Shown here in pieces: positions 36,701 through 47,067 of a stretch of 64,000 nt of DNA. The position numbers and the translations under genes were made by a program. Within the stretch, counting starts at the first letter, position 1; the number at the start of each line of letters is the position of its first letter. The DNA is from Eriocheir sinensis (Eukaryota > Arthropoda > Malacostraca > Decapoda > Varunidae): positions 6,462,681 through 6,526,680 of the forward strand of contig NC_066516.1 of assembly GCF_024679095.1 (NCBI RefSeq). Direction: 5' to 3'. Under the pieces are notes generated by a model. That model did no database searches, was not told where the DNA came from, and saw only the letters and a list, made by a program, of their open reading frames with translations.

Positions 36701-37139
36701 CAATGAGAATTGCAGAATTTTTGGTGATTTTTTTTGTATCAGTGACGCGATAGTCGCGTCAATCATAAGCCGTGCTTTTTGACCAGACAATTATACTGAC
36801 GAGTATGTCGCGTCCACATGCGCGAAAGTGTTAAGATGACAGCCAGCAACAACAATATGAATCAATGCCCGGGCCACTGGCGGTGCGCCCCGGCCGTGGC
36901 CACGTACCGAAGTGGTGCAGGAGGTGGTCCACGTCCGGCGCCCCCGCCTTCGTGACCCAGGCCCGCCGCGCCCGCCACCCAGACGTGAACCCCTCCGAGA
37001 GCACGCAAGGGACGTTCCTCTCCAGGTACTCCCTGAAGAACTCCTCGTAGCCCAGCGGCGCGGAGACGCTGGGGAAGGCTGACAGCGAGGCTGCCGGCTG
37101 CTGGCATGGGCTGGGCTCAGGGCTGAGCAGCTCCAGCAT
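31535..37139 (-). CDS. JMJD4: JMJD4-type JmjC-domain 2-oxoglutarate oxygenase
   Basis: JMJD4 is the Fe(II)/2-oxoglutarate lysyl hydroxylase known to modify translation termination factor eRF1. Eight exons on the minus strand: 37139-36908, 34449-34304, 33969-33821, 33363-33211, 32717-32603, 32372-32286, 32106-31959 and 31725-31535. All junctions are GT-AG and all phases agree, giving 406 residues plus TGA, close to vertebrate JMJD4. Landmarks: NVPCVLSEGFTSGW (exon 1), VPVADCD (exon 2), DWLNEFW and YQFVYIGPKGSW (exon 3), the metal-binding H180-x-D182 in TPFHADVFRSYSWS (exon 4), FVPSGWYHQVWNL with the second metal histidine H260 (exon 5), and SINHNWLNG (exon 6). Met at 37139 is chosen to match family length; an in-frame Met at 37259 would add 40 residues. 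Intron 1 (34450-36907) contains nested transposons. Confidence 0.93.
33728..33765 (+). repeat. (GA)n microsatellite
   Basis: About 18 GA units in JMJD4 intron 3, 56 bases past the exon 3 donor. Confidence 0.92.
34962..36834. mobile_element. TTAA-flanked element in JMJD4 intron 1 hosting a LINE fragment
   Basis: Left end TTAACATTTTCACGCAT (34962) and right end, read on the minus strand, TTAACACTTTCGCGCAT (36834): 17-bp inverted ends with two mismatches abutting TTAA. The piggyBac-like termini enclose 1.87 kb, half of it a LINE 3' end (about 35240-36300), so the LINE probably inserted into the element. Confidence 0.75.
35240..36300 (+). mobile_element. LINE 3'-terminal fragment (RT C-terminus and zinc motif)
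   Basis: An intact stretch at 35281-35793 encodes 170 residues resembling the post-RT region of LINE ORF2 (FWKNVAIPAVLYGTD, LQTIENKVWQTILGG). After a stop, reading continues to a CCHC-like motif CDGCGAEKENLDHFLLYC (about 35980-36035), then a 3' tail with GAACA repeats near 36272-36290. It is 5'-truncated, lacking the RT core. LINE clade not assigned. Confidence 0.75.
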
Positions 37140-37265
37140 CGGGCACGGAAAAACAAAACAAACAGACGATTTTGGGTCTTGGTCTTGGCACTCGTCCTGC
37201 AGCTGGTGGGAATTTCCCTGGGTGTACGGTATTATTGTAGTGCGGCGACGGCCTCCCATAACCAG

Positions 37266-37440
37266 GGGGGTATACCTCTTTGGCCGACTCGGTAAGGAGT
37301 GGCTCTCCCGTCACGCTGGTCGCGGGTTCAATCCCAGGCAGCCGGGGAATACCCTCTCCTTGTTGTGATTAATTTCTCGTGTGTTTCGATACACGCAGAG
37401 GACGTGTGGGACCGAGAGAGTAATAGAAAAAAGAGAATAG
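37266..37440 (+). repeat. tRNA-derived SINE
   Basis: TTGGCCGACTCGG (A box) and GCGGGTTCAATCCCAG (B box) are spaced as in tRNAs, followed by an unrelated body and an A-rich end near 37420-37445. It lies just upstream of the JMJD4 start. No cloverleaf intact enough for a real tRNA gene. Confidence 0.65.
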
Positions 37441-37872
37441 AAAATCTCATTAAATTATAGAACATTCTTTTTCTTTTATTTTCCCTTTTTATGCAAAATT
37501 TCTGTATTGATCATTTTACGTACTTCTTCGATGTCCGGTCCAGACGAGCTTAATTTGTGTTGCTGCTGGACAACGCATCGGCTTCTGATACAATGTCAAA
37601 AGAAGATTTTTTTCAACCTATCAGAGTATTCACCTAATGAGTGACAAGATTAATAAGTAATGATTTTCTAATACATTTTATATGGAGAGATCGAATGAAC
37701 CAGATTGTATACGCGATGCATTATGGGTAAAACAATTAAATGCTTAGTAAGCTATGCTAATTATATAGGTTGAGCCACTGTAACACCCATATACAGCACA
37801 AATCACCATTTTCTCTGAGCACGCTGCGGTGAGAACACAGTGAAGTGATCCAGTTTCCCGCCCTTAAACCCA

Positions 37873-37899
<27 letters not shown>

Positions 37900-37904
<5 letters not shown>

Positions 37905-38269
37905 GGAGGTGGGAATTTTGCCACCACCTCTGCCAGGGTGGAGTCTTGGGTGAGGCTCACTCGCTCTGCTGCTGTCTGGGGAGCCGTGTCGTCGTCAGGG
38001 TGGAGCTGTGGGCCGGGCGGGTGCAGCGGGGTGGTGAGGGGGCACTCAGGATGTAGTGCAGCAGAGGTTTCCGGGTGGCTTGCCAGCAGTGGGGGCAGGG
38101 TGGGGTATCCTTTGTGCAAACAAGGATACCCCACCCTGCCCCCACTGCTGGCCCGGCCCACAGCTCCACCCTGACGACGACACGGCTCCCCAGACAGCAG
38201 CAGAGCGAGTGAGCCTCACCCAAGACTCCACCCTGGCAGAGGTGGTGGCAAAATTCCCACCTCCTCGAT
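37900..38269. repeat. Large near-perfect palindrome (fold-back)
   Basis: Left arm 37900-38115 and right arm 38117-38269 are reverse complements. 37901-37995 pairs with 38165-38269, and 38085-38112 pairs with 38122-38150 around the centre GGGGTATCCTTTGTG/CAAACAAGGATACCCC. The left arm carries about 70 extra bases (38015-38085). Spacer is only a few bases. Confidence 0.88.
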
Positions 38270-38348
38270 AAGCTGAAAACTGAAGACATCCTCTGACGGG
38301 CCCGCCGGCCCGTGCCCTCCCCTGGGAGGACAAATCAACAACAACAAC

Positions 38349-38349
38349 A

Positions 38350-38399
<50 letters not shown>

Positions 38400-38455
38400 G
38401 TTATCAATTTAATATGCTTGGGGTCACTTATAGTATAACTTTTTTCTTTCGTAAC

Positions 38456-38517
<62 letters not shown>
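38349..38517 (+). repeat. (CT)n-(CA)n and (GA)n microsatellites
   Basis: CT 38349-38375, CA 38376-38400, GA 38461-38517, between the palindrome at 37900-38269 and the inverted repeat at 38686-38920. Confidence 0.94.
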
Positions 38518-38519
<2 letters not shown>

Positions 38520-38685
38520 CTTTGAAAGTGGTTGGTCACCACTAATTATTGCATTAATATTCATGCCAAATAATTAATATTTTTGTCGATTTCGGGTTGG
38601 CGGGGAAAGTATAAATGGTTGGAGGGATTGGGCGGATTGGTGGAGGCGTGGGCGGGTCCCGATCCCTGACGAGTAAACACGTCTT

Positions 38686-38920
38686 TGTTTGTTTGTTTTG
38701 ATCGTTACCAATGGCGGCGATCGACGCTATAGTTTTCCACGTGAAACTGACCTATGGGTTAGTGGCGACTGCAAAGGGAGCGAGAGGTGTTGAGAGTGTG
38801 TGGTAAGGTGCGAGTCTAAGCTAACCCCGCAGCCGCCACTACCCCATCGGCCATGCAGTTTTACGTGAAAATACTATAGCGGCGATCGCCGCCATTGGTA
38901 ACTATCAAAACAAACAAACA
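38686..38920. repeat. Inverted repeat with arms of about 90 bp
   Basis: Left arm opens TGTTTGTTTGTTTTGATCG and the right arm closes with its complement. CCAATGGCGGCGATCG occurs in both arms (38708 and, inverted, 38880-38897), as do CACGTGAAA-like and TGGGTTAGTGGCG-like inner segments. Lies upstream of p53. It could be a MITE or a symmetric promoter: the repeated CCAATGGCGGC resembles a YY1 site. Confidence 0.85.
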
Positions 38921-39654
38921 CTGCATAGACAAAGGAGAAGGTCTTGTAATCTCAGTCTTGTTCATCTTTTAATTAGTTGGTTTAGCAATGAGTTTTTTAT
39001 ATTGATTTTTCTACCATGAGCAAAGGTTGATTTATAAGATTGATTACTTCTTCGAATGCTCCATAGACAATGGGAGGAGGTTTTGTAGTCTATTCTTAAG
39101 TTGGCCATCTTTTGCAGTTATATAGTTCAGCAATAACAAACTAATGAAGCTTCTACCATGAACAAGTGTTGATTTCAAGATTGATTTTCGCGCTGCTATA
39201 GTCAACGGGAAGGTCTGGTATTCTCAGGTTTTGGCCAGTTTTATAAACCGCCCAGAATTTTTGGGATTTAATCGATCAAGTAATTGAATTGCAAAAACCG
39301 AGTAATACTCAAATTCAAGAACCGAGTAAACCGAATACTACTACAATAGGACCGAAACGTACATCCATCCCTCTGGCACTCAGTTTGTGTTGATGGATCA
39401 GCGAGGGTACAAGGGCAGTGGTTGGTCTCCGGGAATTAGTCTTCCTTTTGTGCCCTAGACCAACATTTGACGGGAAGAAGTAGTGCAACATGGTAAATAA
39501 ATGATCACTTTCACATCTTAGCGGCTTATATGTGGTGTACTGTCCCTGCTTGGTGTTGTGGAGGCCTCAAGTGGTAACTGAAACGTATGGGACGGTAGCA
39601 ACATGTGCATTTTACCGCTTCTTTTCACCGAGGTCTAAAGTCACGTGCATTGTG

Positions 39655-39865
39655 TGTTAGTAACCATTCTAATAACCATTTTAATGATCAGGTAGGATTG
39701 AAGGTGTACTAAGAAAGCCAGTGTTGACGTGTATGTGGTTACCAGGCAATCTTGAGTCCTAGCCCATGTCAGTAACCATTCTAATGATCAGGTAGGAATA
39801 AAGGTGTACTAAGTCATTGTTGATGTGTATGTGGTGACTGCAGGCAACTTTAGTCCTAGCCGGCG
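39655..39865 (+). repeat. ~110-bp tandem duplication upstream of p53
   Basis: GTAACCATTCTAAT, GATCAGGTAGGA.T, AAAGGTGTACTAAG, GA.GTGTATGTGGT and AGTCCTAGCC occur in order twice (39660-39765 and 39770-39862). Confidence 0.85.
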
Positions 39866-40164
39866 GTGTTTCAGTCCCGCCAAGGAGCCTATAGAAATCC
39901 TTGGGTGTAAATTGTCCGTCAACAGTCAAGCTACAAGTCACTTTGAAGTCAGCTGTTGGTGACGGCGGCAGGTGGGAAGGGGAGTGCTTGTCAAGGGTTA
40001 AGGACTTCCTCTCTCCTCGGTGCACTTCCCGTCCCCGTGACCGTGATCCTCGGGTGGTGGTGCTGAGGCCCGGGGGTGGATGTGACGGGTAGAGGACGTG
40101 TACCCCGGTGTTCATCTTATAGGCTTGCTTGAAACGGTAAATTGTCCCTTGCTTCTAGTTGTCA

Positions 40165-40325
40165 GAGAAGATTCACCCTCTCACAGCAGCATTAATTACC
40201 CCCAGTACAGCTAGGTTGATCTGCGGGGTGTGCTGAAACGTTTAGTCTTTTTATTCACTCACAGCAACATTAACTACCCTCAATGCAGCCAGGTTGGTCT
40301 GTGGGGTGTGTTGAACATTTTCCAG
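40165..40325 (+). repeat. ~82-bp tandem duplication upstream of p53
   Basis: CTCACAGCA.CATTAA.TACC, CA.CTAGGTTG-like and GGGGTGTG.TGAA blocks occur twice (40178-40240 and 40257-40312). Confidence 0.8.
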
Positions 40326-40384
40326 ACGTTTTTGTTATCATCTTTAGGTTAATCTAGATGAGAAATGTATCCCTGCACCATAAC

Positions 40385-40515
40385 AATTCTTTCAAGAGAG
40401 TATCAAGACACCTCTCCTCCCAGAACTGACCTCTTTTGGCCACTCTTCTGAATTTTTTTTTTTGATTGGAGCAGTGTTTAGTGTTTTTTTTTTTTTTTTT
40501 TTTTTTGCCCTTGAC
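40385..40515 (+). repeat. Jockey-like LINE 3' tail fragment
   Basis: Contains GTATCAAGACACCTCTCC, TGACCTCTTTTGGCCACTC, long T-runs and TTGCCCTTGA, as at the 3' end of the element ending at 28574. Lies just upstream of p53 coding exon 1. Confidence 0.75.
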
Positions 40516-40916
40516 ATGTGAATAGTGTCCATCTATATGAAGTATGAATTGGGTATTGTAAGGAGGGATATGACATCTTGTGTGGGTACAGTATTTGTAT
40601 GGCTTGTGATTCAGGGGAGGTAAGTATATTCTGTCATTTTGTCAGTACTCAGAATGGATTTATCATGGTTATTCATATTTGTTGGGAGGGACACAAAAAC
40701 TTTTTATATGAACCTGTAGCATCTGTGTAGTAGTATCAAAAGGTATACAGAGGTAAGTAGTAAATTTAAGTAATGCCCTCTCAACCCATGGACTTATAAA
40801 ATGTGTAAATTGACTTTCTATTAAAAAAATTAAATGGAAGACTATCAAAGTGAACACAGTACTGCAGCTGATGACAAACAATTATCAACACTGCTTTCTG
40901 GTTGCAGGATAGCACA

Positions 40917-43900
40917 ATGAAGGAGAACCAGCAGGATCCAGAGCCCCTATTTGACGAGGCAGATTACCTGCTACTTCGCAATGATTCCCTTCTGAACCGC
41001 ATGGGCTCCAACAACTTTGCTTCCATCATTGAGGGTCCCGCCGTGCCAGCACCTGAAAACGATGTCTCTCTGCAACAGCTCCAGCATCAGCCATTCCAGC
41101 TGCCTCAACAGCAGCAAATGCCAGAGGTTCCGTTCCTCCAAGACACAGGCATCAGCGACCCTCTGTTTATTGGCAGTGACTTACTGACATTTTCTCCGAG
41201 TGAACTACATCTGGATCCAACTGAGAGCTGGAACCAAGTGGAAATGGTGAGTGTGCTTTGGTTTATCTGTAGAACAGCCAGTGATGATGATGTTATCGTT
41301 CACAGTGAAACATTACGGTATTGTTTTCGTTTATTGAGTAAAAGAAATTGACAGTCAATTCTTAGTTTTCTATTTAGTTTCCAGGAAGGTTTTATGTTCA
41401 CTTTTACTATACAGCTGTTTACAGTTATGAGAGTCAGGCATGTTCTTATGTGAGGGTTTAGCTAGGAAATACTGCAAGTAAATTATGTCATTGATGGTAA
41501 TGCTACTGTAACTGTTTTGTAACTTTGTTCTTTGTGGTACTCACCATCATTATTGTGTCTGGTGTGCTTGTTAGTATGAAGCATATCTGTAATTGAAATT
41601 TGAATACTATGGCTAGTTCCTGTAAATAGTTAGATTTATACCAGTAGTATATTAGTTTTAGCTGTTTAGTTTACTTTCCAACATGCTCTAAATTATCAGA
41701 AATTAAAGGTTAATGTCAGGGGAAATGATGCAGTTAAGTGGACTGTGGTAAAACAACTTAGTGGCTAATTCTTGACACAACAGATTTTGCTGCATGGCCT
41801 CCACATGAAGGGTTCAACCCCATTATTCTTAAATGCATCTGCCTTTCACATCCACTATTTTCAAAGGCTGAAAAGGAGACCAATCAGACTTTCCCGAGTG
41901 TTTATTTAGGTTCATGGCACAGAAGAAGAGTCAGACTACCATCAGTGTTATACAACTACCCCTGGAAAGGCTCACAACTCCTATAAAAGCCTTGTCAAAT
42001 ATGTGAACTTGTGTGCAAAAATGTTAATAAATATGGCTTTAAGGAACCTCACTGATTTTCAAACTGCAAGGCAAAGTTTGCTCTGCTAATGTGTGACTGT
42101 CTTCGGGGATTATGGTACATACAGCCCAGGTTTTTCCTCGACCATCTTTTCCTTTTCTAATAGACAACTCAGGAATAGCCATTGATAAGCTGTGAGACAA
42201 TGTAGGAAGGCTGGAATATTGTAGCATTTTTTATATATAATTTTCTGAACTGAAATTTTATGGCAACATTTTTTTCAGCTCCAATGTGAGAATGAGAATG
42301 ACAACCTGAGCTCACTTCTGGCTCCTGAGGCTCCAGTGGCTAGAGTTGATGGGAACAGCAGCACATCCCGCCTTCCTGATAGTACACCAACCCAGAAAGT
42401 GCCCTCTCTCCAAGCCTGGCCTGGGCAGTATGGCTTTGAGATCTCTCTCCCTGTTGAGAACAAGGATAGAAATAAGGTAAAAAAGGTTGATTAGTAAATA
42501 AGCAAATAATGTAAGTGTATTATCTCTTTGGCAGTCTGTATCTATCTGTCTATCTATCTATCTATATCCTAGTGGCCTATTCCTCCTGTCTCCCCTTACA
42601 CTTTCCAAAACCCACTAGCCTATATAGTGCATACCTAATATACCAATACCTGCCCTCTGCTCAGGGTTTTCTTCCATTAACTCTACAAATTATTCATGTC
42701 ACCTTCTACTGATGTGTTTCACTAAGTGACTCCATTTATACCTCTAATTTGAAGTTAACCAGATGAGTTGATGGTTCAGTAGAGTTTTTGTGTTCACCAA
42801 CTGATGATACCTTTTCTCCTCCATCCACAGTGGTGCTTCAGCACAGAAAAAAATAAACTGTACCTGTGCCCTTATGTTGCTGTTCCAGTAAATGTAAAGT
42901 TGCTGCAGTTCATAGATGCCTCCATCACCATCACGCCAGTCTTCAAGGACAGTCGTCACCGTGTACATCCTGTGGTGACGTGCTACAACTGCAAAAGCAA
43001 AAGTTAGCATTCATGATGTTTTTACTTGCAGGCCAGCAGGGATCTCAGTACTATGAATCATCACTTTTGTTAAACAGCATAAAAAGCAAACTGTTATTAT
43101 TAATGTTGAGGGCTTGGTGACAGGAGCTGAGAAAGATTTCTTCATTCTGTGGAATTAAGTTATTTAGAGACTAATTAATATTTCTTTCAGTGGAGAGTGA
43201 TAACAAGGATCACATGGTCATGGTGGAGGGAGTGGAAGGTGACTATAAGATGGTCAATGAGCGCTTTGTGGTGTCTGTGCCCCTCCACCCTCCACCCCCT
43301 GGTGAGGCGGCCTCCACCCTGTTGGTGAGAATGAATTGCCTCACATCCTGTGTTGGGGGACCTAACAGGAGACCATTCTGCCTTGTGTTCACCCTACATG
43401 ACAAGTACGTCTTAATATACCTATACAAAACATTTATTCTATTTAAGGCACCATACCTGACCAGCAAAGTATCATATACCATTCCTGCTGTAAACCTTTG
43501 GATGACTTGGAAATATTTAGTGTAATTGATATGCTGTAATTATATCTAGTGTCAGGGTCTGTGCTGGGCAAGAGAATTTGCAGCTGTGCAATCTGCTCTT
43601 CACTGGAAGAGACATTTCCTTGGACATCAGTCCTTTCACAACCTTGCTTGTCTCTTGAAGCTTTTTGTTAGACGATAATTTTTCAACTATATAATGATAA
43701 TGAAATATAATTTCTTATGTGTTTCTTTGCATATTTTTTTCTTATTCAAATAAGTATCTTGTCTTACAGTGCAGGGATAGTCATTGGGCGCCAGATTCTA
43801 GATTTGAAGTGTTGCAAGTGTCCATCTCGTGACCTGTTACATGAAGAAAAGACTGCACTGAGAGGTCAAGAGTGTGCTCTTCCGAGTCACCTCCCTGGGG

Positions 43901-46646
43901 ACCGTGTGCAAGTGAGTTTGTGATCCTGATCTGGACTTCCTATAAGAGTCTAAGGAATGTCCATAGCAACAGTATTGATTTTTCCTAGCTTATACCGTAC
44001 TATTAGTGGAAAAATATTATTGAAAAATCAAGTTTAAATCTTGAAGGTAAGACTGTGGGCCAGAAATATTCCTCAGGGACTGGGCTATCTATGACACACA
44101 GCTCAATTTTGCACGAAGCAACTAAGGACCTTTTTTGGACCATTCATCAAATTCATTTTGTACGAATCACCCCCATAGTGGGGATGATTCGTATAATGCT
44201 ATAGGGGTGATTCGTACATGCTATTTTCACTCCCAAAAATTCATTTTAAATTATAATCAATGAGATATTAATGTCTGAAATTAAAGAAACAGGATAATCT
44301 GCACAAAAGGGTAGCTTCCTTTGGCGACGGCAGTCCAGCCGTTGTTGCAAGAAATACCTCCTTGCAGTAATAAGTCGCATATTCACTATGCGCCTCCAAC
44401 ATTGCCCCCACGAGAGTAATAACCTTTCCAAGGTCTCACATACTGTTGTACTTTTCTAGTTTTACTGGCACATCATACATGTGGGGGGTCCAGGGGGGGC
44501 TGCCCTTGGTTAGGCAGGGGGTCCAGGGGGGTGAAGTTCGGTTGGAGTAGTTTAAATTTGCTCCCCCACCCAAAACCCCTGATTTCCCACGGGTCCTCCA
44601 AGTTAAACCTCTCTGCGAGGTATTTTGCGGGTACGGTGGCGGGTGCACAAAAAGCATTGAAAAGTCAATCCTTTGGTGATTTCCGGAGAAAAATACTATG
44701 TCCATAATAAACAGCATCATATTTTGTCCAGAAATAAGCAGTCAGCATCTTGAAATTAGTAGGCTACACTTTCGCGAATATTCCCCCGAGTACGCTGACC
44801 CCCCTCACTACATTGTACGGTAAGGCCCCTCACACGTGTTGCCCTCCAACCAGTATCACAGCAACCACGTTGGATAAAAGTTAAGTATATCGTCAAATAT
44901 CACAGAAATTTGCCTAATATTTATATTCAATACCTTACCAACAGGATCTCGCCCCATTCAAAATGACAAAACACTATGATATGAATGCCTAGAGTTACAC
45001 CAGATGTCGTAAAAAACGAAAATCTTGCCTCCTCATCACAAGCGACGTGTCAAAAGCAGCCATCATGTTCATCATCATCATGTGACTTATTCATGTCCAT
45101 TCACAGTGTTGCTAATACAGCTTTGCTATAAGTTCTCTCTTTTTAACGGCGATTATACGGTCCACCCCCTTGTATGGTATTCCCCCACATCGCCCTACTC
45201 AGCAATTGTAAGTTCTGCAGAGTTCATTTGTAAATGAAAATATAAATTTATAGCAATGCGGGAAGCTGAGTTTAAGTAGCTAGCTGATTTACCATAAAAA
45301 AAAAAAAAAAATTAAAGGGGTGAGAGATACTTTCCTCTTATGTTTTCCTGAGAAGTTTTGAAGTATTTAAATGAATTATTATGGTACTCTGATTTGCAAC
45401 TAAGGAAAGAACTGCTTTGTAGCCAAGTATAGTTAGTGTGCCTATTCATCTGATAGACAAGGAACAGAACACACAGTGCTGCTCTCTACTTGCTCTCAAA
45501 GTTTGATAGCCCTCATTTACTTACTACAGTTACTGTCTCTTACCTTGCTCTTGCCAAATTGTATTTTACTCCTATTGCTGTCTTTAACCTGGGGACACTA
45601 GTGGTCCTCTTCCTAGCTGGAGAGTTTTGTCTTGTCAGTTACACATTTTACATTTTATTTTGAGGGATGATATGATTTGGATTTGAAATTTGTCAAATGA
45701 TTATTAGGAAAAGTTGTCCTCTGATCAAAAGAAAAAAAAAGATGTGGATGCTGGCTGATGAACTTCCAGCATAAGTTTAGCCTCAATTTATACCTCAGTA
45801 AGAGTGCCTTCCTGCTGTCAGGACAGCTGTCAGATTAAGTGAAGTTTGATATAAGAAGGAGAGTTTAATCATATATATCTATTTAATTTAGTGTATAAAA
45901 GTGTGCATATTGAGCTTGTACTATTTATGTGTGATTGTAGAATTTTTGACTCCATCTAGAATTTAGATGTTCAATTGATAACCAAAACTGTGGCTTAGCT
46001 CTGATTTTCTTGTGACTGAGATGGTTGTTTTCATCAGGCTCCAAAGAGAAAGGCACCAACAACTACCACTGAGAAGAAGCGTGTCATCGTCAAGCTGGAG
46101 CCGGAGCCGGCAACGGAGCGGCGCATCGAACATGTTACGGTTTGTATTTCCGATACCATTGGGAGAGTAGAGGAGTGATCAATAGAAAGAAGTTTGAAGT
46201 AGAGGAAGGAGGACATCTTTGAGGAATCCTTGTTCTGATCCAGTTTCATGGAAGGGAGATCCATGACAAAAGATTATCAAAGTTTAGGAAAGAAATTAAT
46301 GTTTATGTTTTGTTCATACTACTGTACAGTCCTCACTTGACATTCATGTGGCATAGTGAAATCTGTGAATAACCAGAGTTCATAAAGTCTGGAAGAATGT
46401 CATCACAAAATTAATAAAAAAAAACTTGTAAAAGTTTTTGAAAAATTACTGACGAACTCTTTCATTTGAATTACTACACTTATGTTGTTTCTTGGATGAG
46501 TAGGAATTTGTTATATTTTTTTTCAGGTCCCTGATGAGTTTTGGTCCGAGGTGAAGATGTATGTTAAGACCCTCGTCCTTGCAGATTGTGCGCGTCAAAA
46601 CAAGTCTGACAAATCTGACATTTTGCTGTTGTTAGATGAAAATTAG
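40917..46646 (+). CDS. p53: p53-family transcription factor
   Basis: Sequence-specific DNA-binding regulator of stress and apoptosis genes. Exons: 40917-41246 (exon begins 40908), 42279-42476, 42831-43002, 43191-43404, 43770-43911, 46038-46139 and 46527-46646; GT-AG throughout and phases match, 425 residues. Exon 1 is an acidic, Gln-rich activation region. The DNA-binding core starts at PSLQAWPGQYGFEISL (152-167) and includes NKLYLCPYVAVPV, NCLTSCVGGPNRRP and KCCKCPSRD. Equivalents of human C238, C242, R248, R249, C275, C277, R280 and D281 are kept. R273 is replaced by K318, and zinc ligand H179 by C230 (CYNC). The C-terminus has a basic PKRKAP...EKKR stretch, a sumoylation-like VKLE (370-373), and no recognisable tetramerisation motif. 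The exon 3 donor is the weak GTTAGC but it restores frame. An upstream coding exon cannot be excluded, since the exon opens in frame before the Met. Confidence 0.93.
41795..42025 (+). repeat. Dispersed repeat family C, copy 4
   Basis: In p53 intron 1; blocks TTTCAAAGGC, GTTCATGGCACAGAAGAAG, ACTACCATCAGTG, AAAAGCCTTGTCAAAT and a diverged remainder. Confidence 0.62.
44164..44217. repeat. Compound hairpin, CGAATCA...TGATTCG
   Basis: TACGAATCA recurs as TGATTCGTA twice (44190-44198 and 44207-44215) around CCCC/GGGG segments. A similar fold is at 57470-57504. In p53 intron 5. Confidence 0.7.
44216..46037. other. p53 intron 5, repeat-derived content
   Basis: 44480-44540 contains GGGGGTCCAGGGGGG runs (possible G-quadruplex). 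The rest is AT-rich with no exon signature. Confidence 0.5.
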
Positions 46647-47067
46647 GTAAGTACTAATGATATCCAGAGAATCATGATTTTTCTACTCATTGATAGTGTA
46701 ATGTCCTGAGTGTTGACATTAAAATTCCAGTTGTGGTGTACAGAGAACAAGAGATTCTAAGAAATTTTGTCTCATCACGAGAAGCGTAGAAAATTAGGGT
46801 ATGTTAAGTTTCGGGTATCTTCAGACACAATGATAGCCAGTACCTTATGGTATAAATCAACAAAGAATGACCTCACTATGTTGTATAGAAAGTCTCATTA
46901 GTAAGGAAACATGTATGAATTTTCTGAGTCAAGACCAATAGTAACTGTTTTGGGTTTTGTTGGGTTAGGTTAAGTTTAGGGTATCTTCAAACACATGATA
47001 GGTAGCACCTTATGGTATAAATCAACAAAGAATGACCTCACTTTGATGTGTAGAAAGTCTCATTAGT

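Larger units (their letters stand above)
38921..40907. other. p53 upstream region
   Basis: Between the inverted repeat and the first recognised p53 coding exon; contains two short tandem duplications and a LINE tail. p53 5' UTR exons are expected here but I cannot place them. Confidence 0.45.

Noticed and set aside
37266..37340. tRNA gene
   Set aside because: A and B boxes are present but stems do not pair as a cloverleaf and the body continues as a SINE. The same applies at 17555, 48969 and 50690.
37845..38289. Overlapping frames on both strands at about 38 kb
   Set aside because: Shadows of a palindrome; the same peptide appears on both strands.
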